Below, piece after piece: positions 11,111 through 19,253 of a DNA stretch of 61,060 nt. Both the position numbers and the translations under genes were made by a program. The notes under the pieces are model-generated. The model was not told where the DNA came from, made no database searches, and saw only the letters and a list, made by a program, of their open reading frames with translations. The DNA comes from Burkholderiales bacterium Ga0077543. GTDB lineage: Bacteria; Pseudomonadota; Gammaproteobacteria; Burkholderiales; Burkholderiaceae_C. Location of the stretch: positions 1 through 61,060 of the forward strand of contig LNET01000093.1 of assembly GCA_001464055.1 (NCBI GenBank), written 5' to 3'. The stretch's first letter is position 1. Each line of letters opens with the position of its first letter.

Positions 11111-11566
11111 ATGAAAGTCATGATCGTCGCCGCTGCCACCGTGGCCGGCCTGTTGGCCGCCCTGCCCGCCACGGCGCAGTTCCAGAAGCCCGAAGACGCG
11201 GTCAAGTACCGCAAGGCCGGCTTCACGCTGATCGGCGCCCACTTCAGCCGCATCGGCGCAATGTCCCAGGGCCGGGTGCCCTTCGATGGCGCCGCCGCCG
11301 CGGCCAATGCCGACATCGTCAACGACCTGGCGAAGCTGCCCTTTGCCGGCTTCGTCGACGGCACCTCGGGCACCGAGAAAGGCACGCCGAACGGCAAGGT
11401 CTGGAGCGAGCGCGCCAAGTTCGACGCCGCAGCCAAGAAGATGCAGGACGAAGTCGCGAAGCTGGCCGTGGCCGCCAAAGCAAACAACCTGGACACGCTG
11501 AAGACTGCCTTCGGCAGTGCCGCCGGCACCTGCAAGGCCTGCCACGACGACTTCCGCAACCAGTGA
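11111..11566 (+). CDS. Cytochrome c' (class II c-type cytochrome)
   Basis: A 151-aa periplasmic haem protein. A signal peptide ends near ATAQ, a four-helix bundle domain follows, and the haem site CKACHDDF sits only a few residues from the C-terminus, the diagnostic position for class II cytochromes. Such proteins bind NO/CO at a five-coordinate haem and may protect against nitrosative stress. ATG 11111 is chosen because it begins the signal peptide. It is divergent from the b561 gene. Confidence 0.95.
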   Translation: MKVMIVAAATVAGLLAALPATAQFQKPEDAVKYRKAGFTLIGAHFSRIGAMSQGRVPFDGAAAAANADIVNDLAKLPFAGFVDGTSGTEKGTPNGKVWSERAKFDAAAKKMQDEVAKLAVAAKANNLDTLKTAFGSAAGTCKACHDDFRNQ

Positions 11567-11586
11567 CAACCGGCTGAGGCCCGTCT

Positions 11587-12252
11587 TCAGCTGCGCAGCA
11601 CCACTTCGCCTTGCGGCGTGGTGAACGTGGCGGTGATGGGCACACCGGCTTCGGCAAGCGTTGCCACGCCAGGCAGACCCAGCAGCGTGCTGCAGCGGTC
11701 GGGCAAGCCGCGCAGGGCCAGTGCCTGCAAGATCACGCCTGAATCAGGCATGGCCTGAGCCGGGTGCGCTCCCTGCCACTGCAGCAGGGTCGGCAGGGCA
11801 CCGGCGCAGCCCATGCCGCCGTCCTCGCGCAGCAGGATCCGCCAGCTGAGCAGGCCAGCGGCAGTCGGCCGGCTGGCGGCCACTGCGTCGCCCGGCGCCT
11901 GACCGGCCTCGATGAGCGCGGCGCGGTGCGCGTCGAGATCCGGTGAACGGGCCACGAAGTGCACGAGTCGCGGGCCCGCCTCACGCAGCCTCGACTGCAG
12001 CGCAGGCTCGTCCAGGCCGAACCAGCGCCGGCGCGGTGGCAGCGGCGGCGGCGCGGCCGGGTCGATGGCGATGATCTCCAGATAGGCGTCGGGAAAGACG
12101 CTGGTCGCGATCTTCAGCAGGCGGTTGTGCGTGCCCATCAGCGCATGGCGACCACCCGGGCCAGGCGTCACGCCCAGCGTCGCCTCGCACCAGGCCACAC
12201 CCTGCTCCAGCGTGGCCGCGGCCACGACCAGGTGGTCGACGAGCGCGTTCAG
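11587..12252 (-). CDS. VOC family protein (glyoxalase-like domain)
   Basis: About 221 aa with a duplicated vicinal-oxygen-chelate-type fold: VDHLVVAAATLEQGVAWCEATLG at the start and GTHNRLLKIA, DAYLEIIAIDP are typical of the Glyoxalase-3-like group, whose substrates are mostly unknown. No ATG, GTG or TTG fits ahead of the conserved N-terminus without running deep into phzF. The coordinate given begins at a CTG that overlaps the phzF stop by 4 bp, matching the other junctions in this cluster, but the true start is uncertain. It is the last gene of the chain that starts at lysE. Confidence 0.8.
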   Translation of the reverse strand: MNALVDHLVVAAATLEQGVAWCEATLGVTPGPGGRHALMGTHNRLLKIATSVFPDAYLEIIAIDPAAPPPLPPRRRWFGLDEPALQSRLREAGPRLVHFVARSPDLDAHRAALIEAGQAPGDAVAASRPTAAGLLSWRILLREDGGMGCAGALPTLLQWQGAHPAQAMPDSGVILQALALRGLPDRCSTLLGLPGVATLAEAGVPITATFTTPQGEVVLRS

Positions 12253-13097
12253 ATCGTCACCTCGCCGTCGATGCAGGCCACGACGTCGCCACCGATCCAG
12301 ATGTCGGCACCCTGCTGCTGCACGTGCACGCGGCCGGCCCGCCCCAGCGCCGTGCCCTGCGCCGCCACGTACAGCGCCGGCGCCAGCCCGGCGCCGATGA
12401 GCCACTGCGCGATGCCGGCGTTCAGGCTGCCTGTGACCGGGTCCTCGGGCACGCCCAGGCCGGGCACGAAGGCGCGCACTTCGAACTGCGTGTCCTGGCC
12501 CGGGGCCTGCGCCGCCACCAGCCCCAGCTTCATGCCGGCCAGCCTGGCCATGTCGGGCCGCACGGCCAGCACCTCGGCAGCGCTGCGCAACAGCAGGCCG
12601 CACCAGGCCGGGCCGTTGTCCAGCCACTGGTGGTGCAGCACGGCTGCGGGGGCCAGGCCCAGCGCGTCGAGCGCGCGAGCCAGCAACTCGTCTTCCAGCG
12701 GCCCGCTGCGCCGCAGGGGCGGCGCGGCAAACGCCAGCCGGCCGTCTTCGCCCCGGCGCACGCGGACCAGGCCAACGCCACATTCCTGCACCACCACCTG
12801 CCGGTCCTGCGGCTGGCCACCCGCGGCCAGCCAGGCCCAGCAGCTGCCCAGGGTGGGGTGGCCGGCGAAGGGCAGCTCGCCGCCTGGCGTGAAGATGCGC
12901 ACGCGGTAGTCGGCAGCGGGTTGCGTGGCTGGCAGCAGGAAGGTGGTTTCCGACAGGTTGGTCCAGCGCGCAAAGGCCGCCAGCGTCTCTTCATCCAGGT
13001 CGGTGGCGGCATGCACCACGGCCAGCGGGTTGCCCTTCAGCGGCTGCGCCGTGAACACGTCGACCTGATGGAAGCGATGCCGTGCTGGCGTTCTCAT
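12249..13097 (-). CDS. PhzF family isomerase/epimerase
   Basis: A 282-aa member of the PhzF family (phenazine-biosynthesis-type isomerases and relatives). Typical elements are HQVDVFTAQPLKGNPLAVV, the acidic catalytic position in TNLSETTFLL, FTPGGELPFAGHPTLGS and VPEDPVTGSLNAGIAQWL. Its ATGA start overlaps the stop of the aminotransferase by 4 bp. There are no other phenazine genes nearby, so a role in amino acid derivative metabolism with the neighbouring aminotransferase is more likely. Confidence 0.92.
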   Translation of the reverse strand: MRTPARHRFHQVDVFTAQPLKGNPLAVVHAATDLDEETLAAFARWTNLSETTFLLPATQPAADYRVRIFTPGGELPFAGHPTLGSCWAWLAAGGQPQDRQVVVQECGVGLVRVRRGEDGRLAFAAPPLRRSGPLEDELLARALDALGLAPAAVLHHQWLDNGPAWCGLLLRSAAEVLAVRPDMARLAGMKLGLVAAQAPGQDTQFEVRAFVPGLGVPEDPVTGSLNAGIAQWLIGAGLAPALYVAAQGTALGRAGRVHVQQQGADIWIGGDVVACIDGEVTI

Positions 13098-14287
13098 CGC
13101 GCAGCCTCGTCCAGCGCCCGGCCCAGAACGCGGCCGAGCGCGGCCACGCCTTCGTTGATGCGCGCCGGCGACACCGTGACGAAGCTCAGCCGCAGCGTGT
13201 GCGCTGCCGGGCTGCCGCTGCCGGCCTGGGCGAAGAAGGGTGCGCCGGGCACATAGGCCACGCCGGCTGCCACCGCCCGCGGCAGCAGCGCGGTGGCGTC
13301 CAGCGTGTCCGGCAGGGTCACCCAGAAGAACATGCCGCCGCTGGGCCGGGTCCAGCGGCAGCCGGCTGGCAGGTGGGCCGTCAGTGCGGCTTGCATCGCG
13401 TCGCGCTGGGCGCGATAGCGGGCGCGGATGGTGGGCACGTGCGTCGCCAGGAAGCCGTCCTTGATGACCTCGAACACCACGCGCTGGTTGAATCCCGGCG
13501 TGTGCAGGTCGGCGGCCTGCTTGGCCTGCAGCAGCTTCGGGAACAGCACGGGCGGCGCGACCAGATAGCCCAGACGCAGCCCGGGTGCCAGCACCTTGCT
13601 GAACGAGCCCAGGTACAGCGCATGCTCACCCAGCCGCGCCGCCAGCGGCGGCGGCGGCGGCTGGTCGAACCAGAGTTCGCCGTAGGGGTTGTCCTCGACC
13701 ACGGGCACGCCGGCCTGCAGTGCCGCTTCGACCAGCGCGTCGCGGCGCGCGGCGCTCAGGCAGCGGCCGCTGGGGTTCTGGAAATTGGGCAGCAGGTAGG
13801 CAAAGCGGGCGCCCCGCGCCGCAGCCAGCGCATCGGGCAAGGGGCCTTCTTCGTCGCCCGCCAGCGCATGGAACTCGGGTTCGTAGGGCGCGAAGGCCTG
13901 CAGCGCGCCCAGGTAGCTGGGCTGTTCGACGGCCACCGCGCTGCCCGGGTCGATGAGCAGCTTGCCGGCCAGGTCCAGCCCCTGCTGCGAGCCGGTGGTG
14001 ATGAGCACTTGCGCTGCGTCGACCTTCAAGCCCTGCGTGGCCAGGTCGGCCGCCACCCAGTCGCGCAACGGGCCGAAGCCTTCGCTGGCGGCGTACTGCA
14101 GGGCTTCGCGCGGCTGCTCGCGCAGCACGCGGGCGCTGGCCTCGGCCATGGCCTCGACCGGGAAGCCGTCCGGCGAAGGCAGCCCGCCGGCCAGCGAGAT
14201 GACGCCGGGACGTTCCGTCAGCTTCAGGATCTCGCGGATCGCCGAGGGGTTCAGCCGCTGCGCGCGGCGGGCGGTTTGCCAGTTCAT
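13094..14287 (-). CDS. PLP-dependent aminotransferase (fold type I, MocR-like/2-aminoadipate type)
   Basis: A 397-aa class I/II aminotransferase. Evidence: ISLAGGLPSPDGFP, TTGSQQGLDLAGKLLIDPG, LPNFQNPSGRCLS, and the Schiff-base lysine in LGSFSKVLAPGLRLGY. It resembles 2-aminoadipate/aromatic/valine-type enzymes. The gene overlaps both EamA upstream and phzF downstream by 4 bp (ATGA). With two exporters and PhzF in the same transcript, it probably transaminates an amino acid whose product is processed or exported; the exact substrate is not visible. Confidence 0.92.
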   Translation of the reverse strand: MNWQTARRAQRLNPSAIREILKLTERPGVISLAGGLPSPDGFPVEAMAEASARVLREQPREALQYAASEGFGPLRDWVAADLATQGLKVDAAQVLITTGSQQGLDLAGKLLIDPGSAVAVEQPSYLGALQAFAPYEPEFHALAGDEEGPLPDALAAARGARFAYLLPNFQNPSGRCLSAARRDALVEAALQAGVPVVEDNPYGELWFDQPPPPPLAARLGEHALYLGSFSKVLAPGLRLGYLVAPPVLFPKLLQAKQAADLHTPGFNQRVVFEVIKDGFLATHVPTIRARYRAQRDAMQAALTAHLPAGCRWTRPSGGMFFWVTLPDTLDATALLPRAVAAGVAYVPGAPFFAQAGSGSPAAHTLRLSFVTVSPARINEGVAALGRVLGRALDEAAR

Positions 14288-15186
14288 GAGGACACCTTGG
14301 AAGGCAGGCCGACAGGCATGCGCCGGCCCAGGAAGACGACGCCGATGACGGCCAGCGAAAACACCAGCGTGCCGGGTTGCAGCACTTCGCCCAGCACCGG
14401 CACCGCGAACATCAGCGCGAGGAAAGGCTGCAGCAACTGCACCTGGCTGACCCGCACCACCCCGCCCAGCGCCAGGCCGCGGTACCAGGCAAAGAAGCCC
14501 AGCCACATCGAGAACACGGCGGTGTAGGCAAAACCGCCCCAGGCCGCGGGCCGGATCACGAGCTCCGGCGGGGGCCAGAACCACAGCGCCGCAGGCACGG
14601 TGAGCGGCAGGCCGGCCACCAGGATCCAGCAGATCACCTGCTGCGCCGGCACCACGCTGGCCACGCGCGCGCCGGCCACGTAGCCCAGCGAAGTCGACAC
14701 CACGGCCAGCAGCAACAGGCCATCGGCGGGCGACAGCTTGCCGCCGCCCTGCCAGGCCGCGAAACCCAGCACCAGGGCGCAGCCCGCCACGGCACAGACC
14801 CAGAAACCCACCGATGGGCGCTGCCTGAATGCCAGCGCGGCCACCACGGCCGTGCCCAGCGGCAACACCCCGGTGACGACGGCAGCATGCATCGCGTCCA
14901 CCTCGCGCAGCGCCAGTGCCAGCAGCAGCGGGTAGCCGATCACGGTTCCCAGCCCGCTGACGGCCAGCGCCGGCCAGTGCTTGCGGGCGGGTGGCCCGGC
15001 ACGCACTGCCAGCAGGTACAGCGCGCTGAGAACGCCGGCCACCGCGGCGCGGGCGGCAGTGACGAAGGCCGGCGGCAGCTGCGGCGCGCTGGCATCGCCC
15101 ACCGCCAGCCGCGTCATCGGCAACGTCATCGCGAAGATGGCCACGCCCAGCGCGCCCAGCAGCAGTCCCTTGGTCTGGTCGTTCAC
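14284..15186 (-). CDS. EamA/DMT family transporter
   Basis: About 300 aa with ten predicted membrane helices in two EamA repeats (first around residues 10-140, second 150-290). Such carriers export amino acids and related metabolites. The GTG at 15186 is preferred because its GTGA overlaps the LysE stop by 4 bp, as at every other junction of this cluster; a GTG at 15201 is also possible. It is the second exporter of the chain. Confidence 0.87.
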   Translation of the reverse strand: MNDQTKGLLLGALGVAIFAMTLPMTRLAVGDASAPQLPPAFVTAARAAVAGVLSALYLLAVRAGPPARKHWPALAVSGLGTVIGYPLLLALALREVDAMHAAVVTGVLPLGTAVVAALAFRQRPSVGFWVCAVAGCALVLGFAAWQGGGKLSPADGLLLLAVVSTSLGYVAGARVASVVPAQQVICWILVAGLPLTVPAALWFWPPPELVIRPAAWGGFAYTAVFSMWLGFFAWYRGLALGGVVRVSQVQLLQPFLALMFAVPVLGEVLQPGTLVFSLAVIGVVFLGRRMPVGLPSKVSS

Positions 15187-15782
15187 AGCCAGGCCATCCA
15201 CAGCGCGGTGGCCACCAGCACCGCGGCCATCACGCGGTTGAAGACGAGGAGCCGGCGGCCTTGCGCCAGCCAGCTGCGCAGGGCCGAGCCGACCAGGGCG
15301 TAGGTGAAGTTGCTGGCGAAACCGAAGGCCATGATCAGCGGCAGCACCACGGCCAGGCGCGGGCCCACGGGCTCGGCCACCGTCACCCAGCCGGCGCTGA
15401 TGAGCAGCGCGTTCATCCAGGCCTTGACGTTGACGAACTGCAGCGCCACGCCGCGGCCGAAACCGACATCGAAACCAGCGCCCTCAGCCGAACCCAGACT
15501 GCGCCGCTGTGCCAGGCCCCAGGCCAGCCACAGCATCACGGCCAGGCCGCCCCACTTCAGCAGCCCGCGCAGCGCGGGCTGGGCCTGCACCAGGCCCCCC
15601 AGGCCCAGCACGCAGGCCAGCAGCAGCAGGCTCCAGCCGAAAGGCACGGCGAGCACGAAGCGCATCGCATGGCGCAAGCCGTGGTTGGCACCCAGGGCCG
15701 CGGCCAGCGTCGTGTTCGGGCCCGGCGTGAAACTCATCGCGGTGGCGAAGACCAGCAAGGCAACAAGTTCAGACCAGGGCAT
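15183..15782 (-). CDS. LysE family amino acid exporter
   Basis: A 199-aa membrane protein of the LysE/RhtB superfamily: the first helix with AMSFTPGPNTTLAAALGANHG is the family signature, and QFVNVKAWMNALL is the conserved central element. Six helices are predicted. ATG 15782 is chosen; a TTG two codons upstream is possible. It is the first gene of a five-gene leftward chain and lies 74 bp from the divergent MocR regulator, which probably controls it. Confidence 0.92.
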   Translation of the reverse strand: MPWSELVALLVFATAMSFTPGPNTTLAAALGANHGLRHAMRFVLAVPFGWSLLLLACVLGLGGLVQAQPALRGLLKWGGLAVMLWLAWGLAQRRSLGSAEGAGFDVGFGRGVALQFVNVKAWMNALLISAGWVTVAEPVGPRLAVVLPLIMAFGFASNFTYALVGSALRSWLAQGRRLLVFNRVMAAVLVATALWMAWL

Positions 15783-15856
15783 GGCCAAAGTCTAGGCGAC
15801 AACGCCAGTACAGCAGCCATACACTTCAAGACACACGCCTCCAACCTGTACCGCCC

Positions 15857-17335
15857 ATGTCGACCGCACAGCCCTGGCCCGACCTGACCCGCGCTGCCGG
15901 CGCCACGCTGGCCGAACAGCTGGCACAGCGCTACACCGAACGCATCCAGCAGCGCCTGCTGCTGGCCGGCGCGCGGCTGCCTTCGGTGCGCGAGGCCGCA
16001 CGGCGCCATGGCGTCAGCCCCAGCACCGTGGTCGATGCCTACGACCTGCTGCAGGCCCAGGGCCTGGTGCAGGCGCGACCGCAGCGTGGCTTTTACGTGC
16101 GCGGCGAACGAGCCGCTTCGCCCCTGGCGAGCGTCGCCTCGCGCCAGCCCAGCGCCGAAGTGGCCCTGCGGCCAGCCGCGCCAGTGGACGCCACGGCGCT
16201 CATCCGCAGCATGTTCCAGGCCCAGGGCAGCCTGCCCGCGCCGGGCATGGGCACGCTGCCCGAAGACTGGCTGGATGGCCCGCTGCTGCAACGGGCGATG
16301 CGCCAGGTGGTGGGCGGCGGCAACCGCGGTGGGCAGACCCGCGCCCAAGGCGGCCATGGCGGCGACCCGGCCGCCTGGCTGCGCTACGGCGAACCCGCCG
16401 GCGACCCTGGCCTGCGCGCTGCCCTGTCGCGCCGCCTGGCCGACCTGGGCGTGGCCGCAGCGCCAGGCCAGATCGTCACCACCGTCGGCGCCACCCAGGC
16501 GCTGGATCTGGTGTCACGGACCCTGCTGCGCCCGGGCGACGCGGTGCTGGTGGACGAACCCGGCTGGGCCGTGGAATTCGCCCGGCTGGCGCTGTCGGGC
16601 CTGCGCGTGCTGCCGGTACCGCGGGGCGCCGACGGCCCCGACCTGGTGGTGATGGAGCGCCTGCTGCAAGCCCATCGCCCGCGCCTTTACGTGACGGTGT
16701 CGGTGCTGCACAACCCCACCGGGCACTCGATCAGCCCGACCCAGGCCCACCGGCTGTTGCGCCTGGCCGAAGCCCATGACCTGACCATCGCCGAGGACGA
16801 CACCTACGCCTGGCTGGCACCACCACACGCCACCCGGCTGTCGCAGCTGGACGGCCTGCAGCGCACCGTGCTGATCTCCGGCTTCAGCAAGATCCTGGCG
16901 CCGCAGTGGCGCGTGGGCTTCGTCGCCGCGGCTCCGGCGCTGGCCGAAAGACTGATCGACACCAAGCTGCTGGCCACGCTGACCACCGCCGCGCCGCTGG
17001 AGCAGGCCGTGGCCTGGTGCCTGGACCAGGGCGCTTTGCGCCGCCATGCCGACCGCGTGGTCCAGCGCCTGGACGCAGCACGGGCGCGCACCGTGGCGCT
17101 GGCGCTGGTGGCGGGCTGCCGCTTCGTCACGCCGCCGCAGGGGCTGTTCGGCTGGGTCGACGTCGGCACCGACACCGATGCGCTGTCCCAGGTGCTGCTG
17201 GACGAAGGCTGGCTCGTCGCCCCGGGCAGCCTGTTCCACGCCACTCCCCGACCGACGACGCTGATGCGGGTGAATTTCGCCACCGCACAGGACGCACGCT
17301 TCTGGCGGCGACTGGCCCCCCTAGTTCGCGAGTGA
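15857..17335 (+). CDS. MocR family regulator (GntR HTH plus aminotransferase domain)
   Basis: A 492-aa regulator. An N-terminal GntR-type winged helix (about residues 20-85, RLPSVREAARRHGVSPSTVV) is fused to a fold-type-I PLP domain with the lysine in ISGFSKILAPQWRVGF. MocR proteins sense PLP or an amino-compound/PLP adduct and regulate adjacent genes. It is transcribed divergently from the LysE-EamA-aminotransferase-PhzF-VOC chain, which is its likely target; its intergenic region is 74 bp. Confidence 0.94.
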   Translation: MSTAQPWPDLTRAAGATLAEQLAQRYTERIQQRLLLAGARLPSVREAARRHGVSPSTVVDAYDLLQAQGLVQARPQRGFYVRGERAASPLASVASRQPSAEVALRPAAPVDATALIRSMFQAQGSLPAPGMGTLPEDWLDGPLLQRAMRQVVGGGNRGGQTRAQGGHGGDPAAWLRYGEPAGDPGLRAALSRRLADLGVAAAPGQIVTTVGATQALDLVSRTLLRPGDAVLVDEPGWAVEFARLALSGLRVLPVPRGADGPDLVVMERLLQAHRPRLYVTVSVLHNPTGHSISPTQAHRLLRLAEAHDLTIAEDDTYAWLAPPHATRLSQLDGLQRTVLISGFSKILAPQWRVGFVAAAPALAERLIDTKLLATLTTAAPLEQAVAWCLDQGALRRHADRVVQRLDAARARTVALALVAGCRFVTPPQGLFGWVDVGTDTDALSQVLLDEGWLVAPGSLFHATPRPTTLMRVNFATAQDARFWRRLAPLVRE

Positions 17336-17452
17336 ACAACATTCGGTTACGTCTGAAACCAATCGGCGCAGTCAAACTGCACGGGCCAGCCGTTCCAATC
17401 AGCGTTAACACCAGTTACGCCTTGCTCACCAACGGGCTCCGGTCGCCAAGCC

Positions 17453-18208
17453 GTGATCTTCGAACCTACTCTTCCTGCCGATGCCGCCGAGCTGATGCGC
17501 GTCAGCGCATTCAGGCGCTATCTGCACGACGACAGCAACACCGACAGCGAGTCGGCGCGGCTGAGCACGCGGCTGTCGGCCCTGAATCCTTCACTGGTCC
17601 AGGACCTGCGCCGTTTCGAAGCGCCCGCCGGCCCGGCGCCGGCCCTGGAACTGCTGGAAGTGATGGCCGCCGCGGTGCGCCACGGCAAGCGCCTGCGCAT
17701 GCATTTGCAGCATGAACTGCGCACCTTGCCACTGACGGTGTTTCCGGCAGAAAGGCTGGTGCACTGCCCGCTGCCCATGGCCTTGCTCCTGGAACTGCGC
17801 CTGGCCGACCTGCAGGTGCTGCACGTCGAGCCGGCCGTGCTGGGGGCACCCGGCGACGGTCCGGGCGCGCGGCTGGCCGACAGCGACCTGTATTCGCCCC
17901 TCGGCCCCTGGCTGTGGGAACTGTCGCTGCGCGGGGCGCGCGAAGAATTGCTGCCCGAAGTGGCCGGGGTCGCCGCCTACAGGGTGGCCCCAGGCGCCGA
18001 TCTCGCTGCCTTGGGCCTGGCCGGCACGCTGGCCGCCGCCGTGCAAAGGCTGCAGCGCGACAACGCCAACCTGCGCGACATCACCGCCTGGCCCGGTTTC
18101 GACCGCAGCCGCGCCATGCGCCTGCTCAATGGCCTGTACCTGCAGGCGGCGCTGATCATCAGCCGCACCCATCCCGCCGCCGCCAGCGAGCCCCGCGCCC
18201 GGCCCTGA
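17453..18208 (+). CDS. Hypothetical protein, soluble
   Basis: A 251-aa protein I cannot assign to a named family. It starts at a GTG (VIFEPTLPADAAELM) and has no signal peptide or membrane helix. It is leucine- and alanine-rich, likely mostly helical, with a well-formed C-terminal segment ITAWPGFDRSRAMRLLNGLY that looks conserved rather than random. The 117 bp before it show no gene. It stands alone between MocR and a convergent AEC transporter. Confidence 0.7.
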   Translation: MIFEPTLPADAAELMRVSAFRRYLHDDSNTDSESARLSTRLSALNPSLVQDLRRFEAPAGPAPALELLEVMAAAVRHGKRLRMHLQHELRTLPLTVFPAERLVHCPLPMALLLELRLADLQVLHVEPAVLGAPGDGPGARLADSDLYSPLGPWLWELSLRGAREELLPEVAGVAAYRVAPGADLAALGLAGTLAAAVQRLQRDNANLRDITAWPGFDRSRAMRLLNGLYLQAALIISRTHPAAASEPRARP

Positions 18209-18247
18209 CGAGGACCCGACTTCCCCCTGGAAACAGGCGCGCGGCCT

Positions 18248-19222
18248 TCAGCCCAGCCAGGCCAGTACCAGCAGCCACAGCGACGCCGTGGCGACGAAAC
18301 CCAGGGTCGAGAACACGATCGTCGCGTTGGCCTCGGCTTCCAGCGTGCGATAGCGCTGGGCGAAGATCAGCACGTTGCTGCCGGCCGGCAGCGCCGCCAT
18401 CATCACGACCACCTGCAGCGGCAGGCCCGACAGGCCGAAACCCCAACGCGCCACCAGCAGCACGGCGGCCGGCAGCAGCAGAAGCTTCAGCAGCGACAGC
18501 TTCAGCGCCCCGACGGCGCGGCCCTGCAACCCGTGATACGCCAGTGTCATGCCGATCAGCACCAGGCAGACCGGCACCACGGCCGAGCCCAGCGTGGCCA
18601 GGGTCTCGTCGGCCACCGGGTGCAGCCCCAGACCGGTCGCGTTCCAGGCCAGCCCGGCCAGCACCGGCAGCACCACCGGGTGGACGATGGTGTTGCGCGC
18701 CGTCGCAGCCAGCGTCTGAAGCAGGCTGCCGCGCCCGGCCTTGCCGGCCCGCGCCAGGTCGAGTTCGGCCAGCACCGTCAGCACCGACAGCAGGGCCAGC
18801 GCATGCAGGCTCACCAGCGCGATGTGGATGCCCAGCCCGGCCTCGCCAAACAAGGCCGCCGCCAGCGGGATGCCGACCTGCACCGAATTGCCGAAGCTGG
18901 CACCGATGGCGCGCACCGACGGCGCGGCCGCGCCGTCGGCCTGCCCGCCCGGCCGCAGGCGCTGCCAGTTGTAGACCGCGCCCAGCACGGCCAGCACCGG
19001 CACGAAGAACGCCACCACCGTGGGCCAGGGCATGGCAGCGAAGTCCAGCCGCACCGTGGTACGGAACAGCAGCGCCGGCACGAAGATGTAGAGCGCAGCG
19101 TGGCCCAGCACCCGGGCCGGGTCGTGTTGGACGCTGCCCAGCCAGCGCATGCGACCCGCGACGAAGCCCAGGGCCACCGTCAGGAAGATGGCCAGCAGCT
19201 TGTAGAACACGGCCACCGTCAT
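18248..19222 (-). CDS. AEC family transporter
   Basis: A 324-aa auxin-efflux-carrier-type permease with about ten membrane helices. The family element ASFGNSVQVGIPLAAALFG lies around residues 110-128, and the paired second half ends with MMAALPAGSNVLIFAQRY. Bacterial members move malonate, malate or other carboxylates; the substrate here is open. It lies 31 bp downstream of topoisomerase III in the same direction, which need not be functional. Confidence 0.92.
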   Translation of the reverse strand: MTVAVFYKLLAIFLTVALGFVAGRMRWLGSVQHDPARVLGHAALYIFVPALLFRTTVRLDFAAMPWPTVVAFFVPVLAVLGAVYNWQRLRPGGQADGAAAPSVRAIGASFGNSVQVGIPLAAALFGEAGLGIHIALVSLHALALLSVLTVLAELDLARAGKAGRGSLLQTLAATARNTIVHPVVLPVLAGLAWNATGLGLHPVADETLATLGSAVVPVCLVLIGMTLAYHGLQGRAVGALKLSLLKLLLLPAAVLLVARWGFGLSGLPLQVVVMMAALPAGSNVLIFAQRYRTLEAEANATIVFSTLGFVATASLWLLVLAWLG

Positions 19223-19253
19223 GCCGCGCCCCCCGGAACCGGCTCGACGCCGG

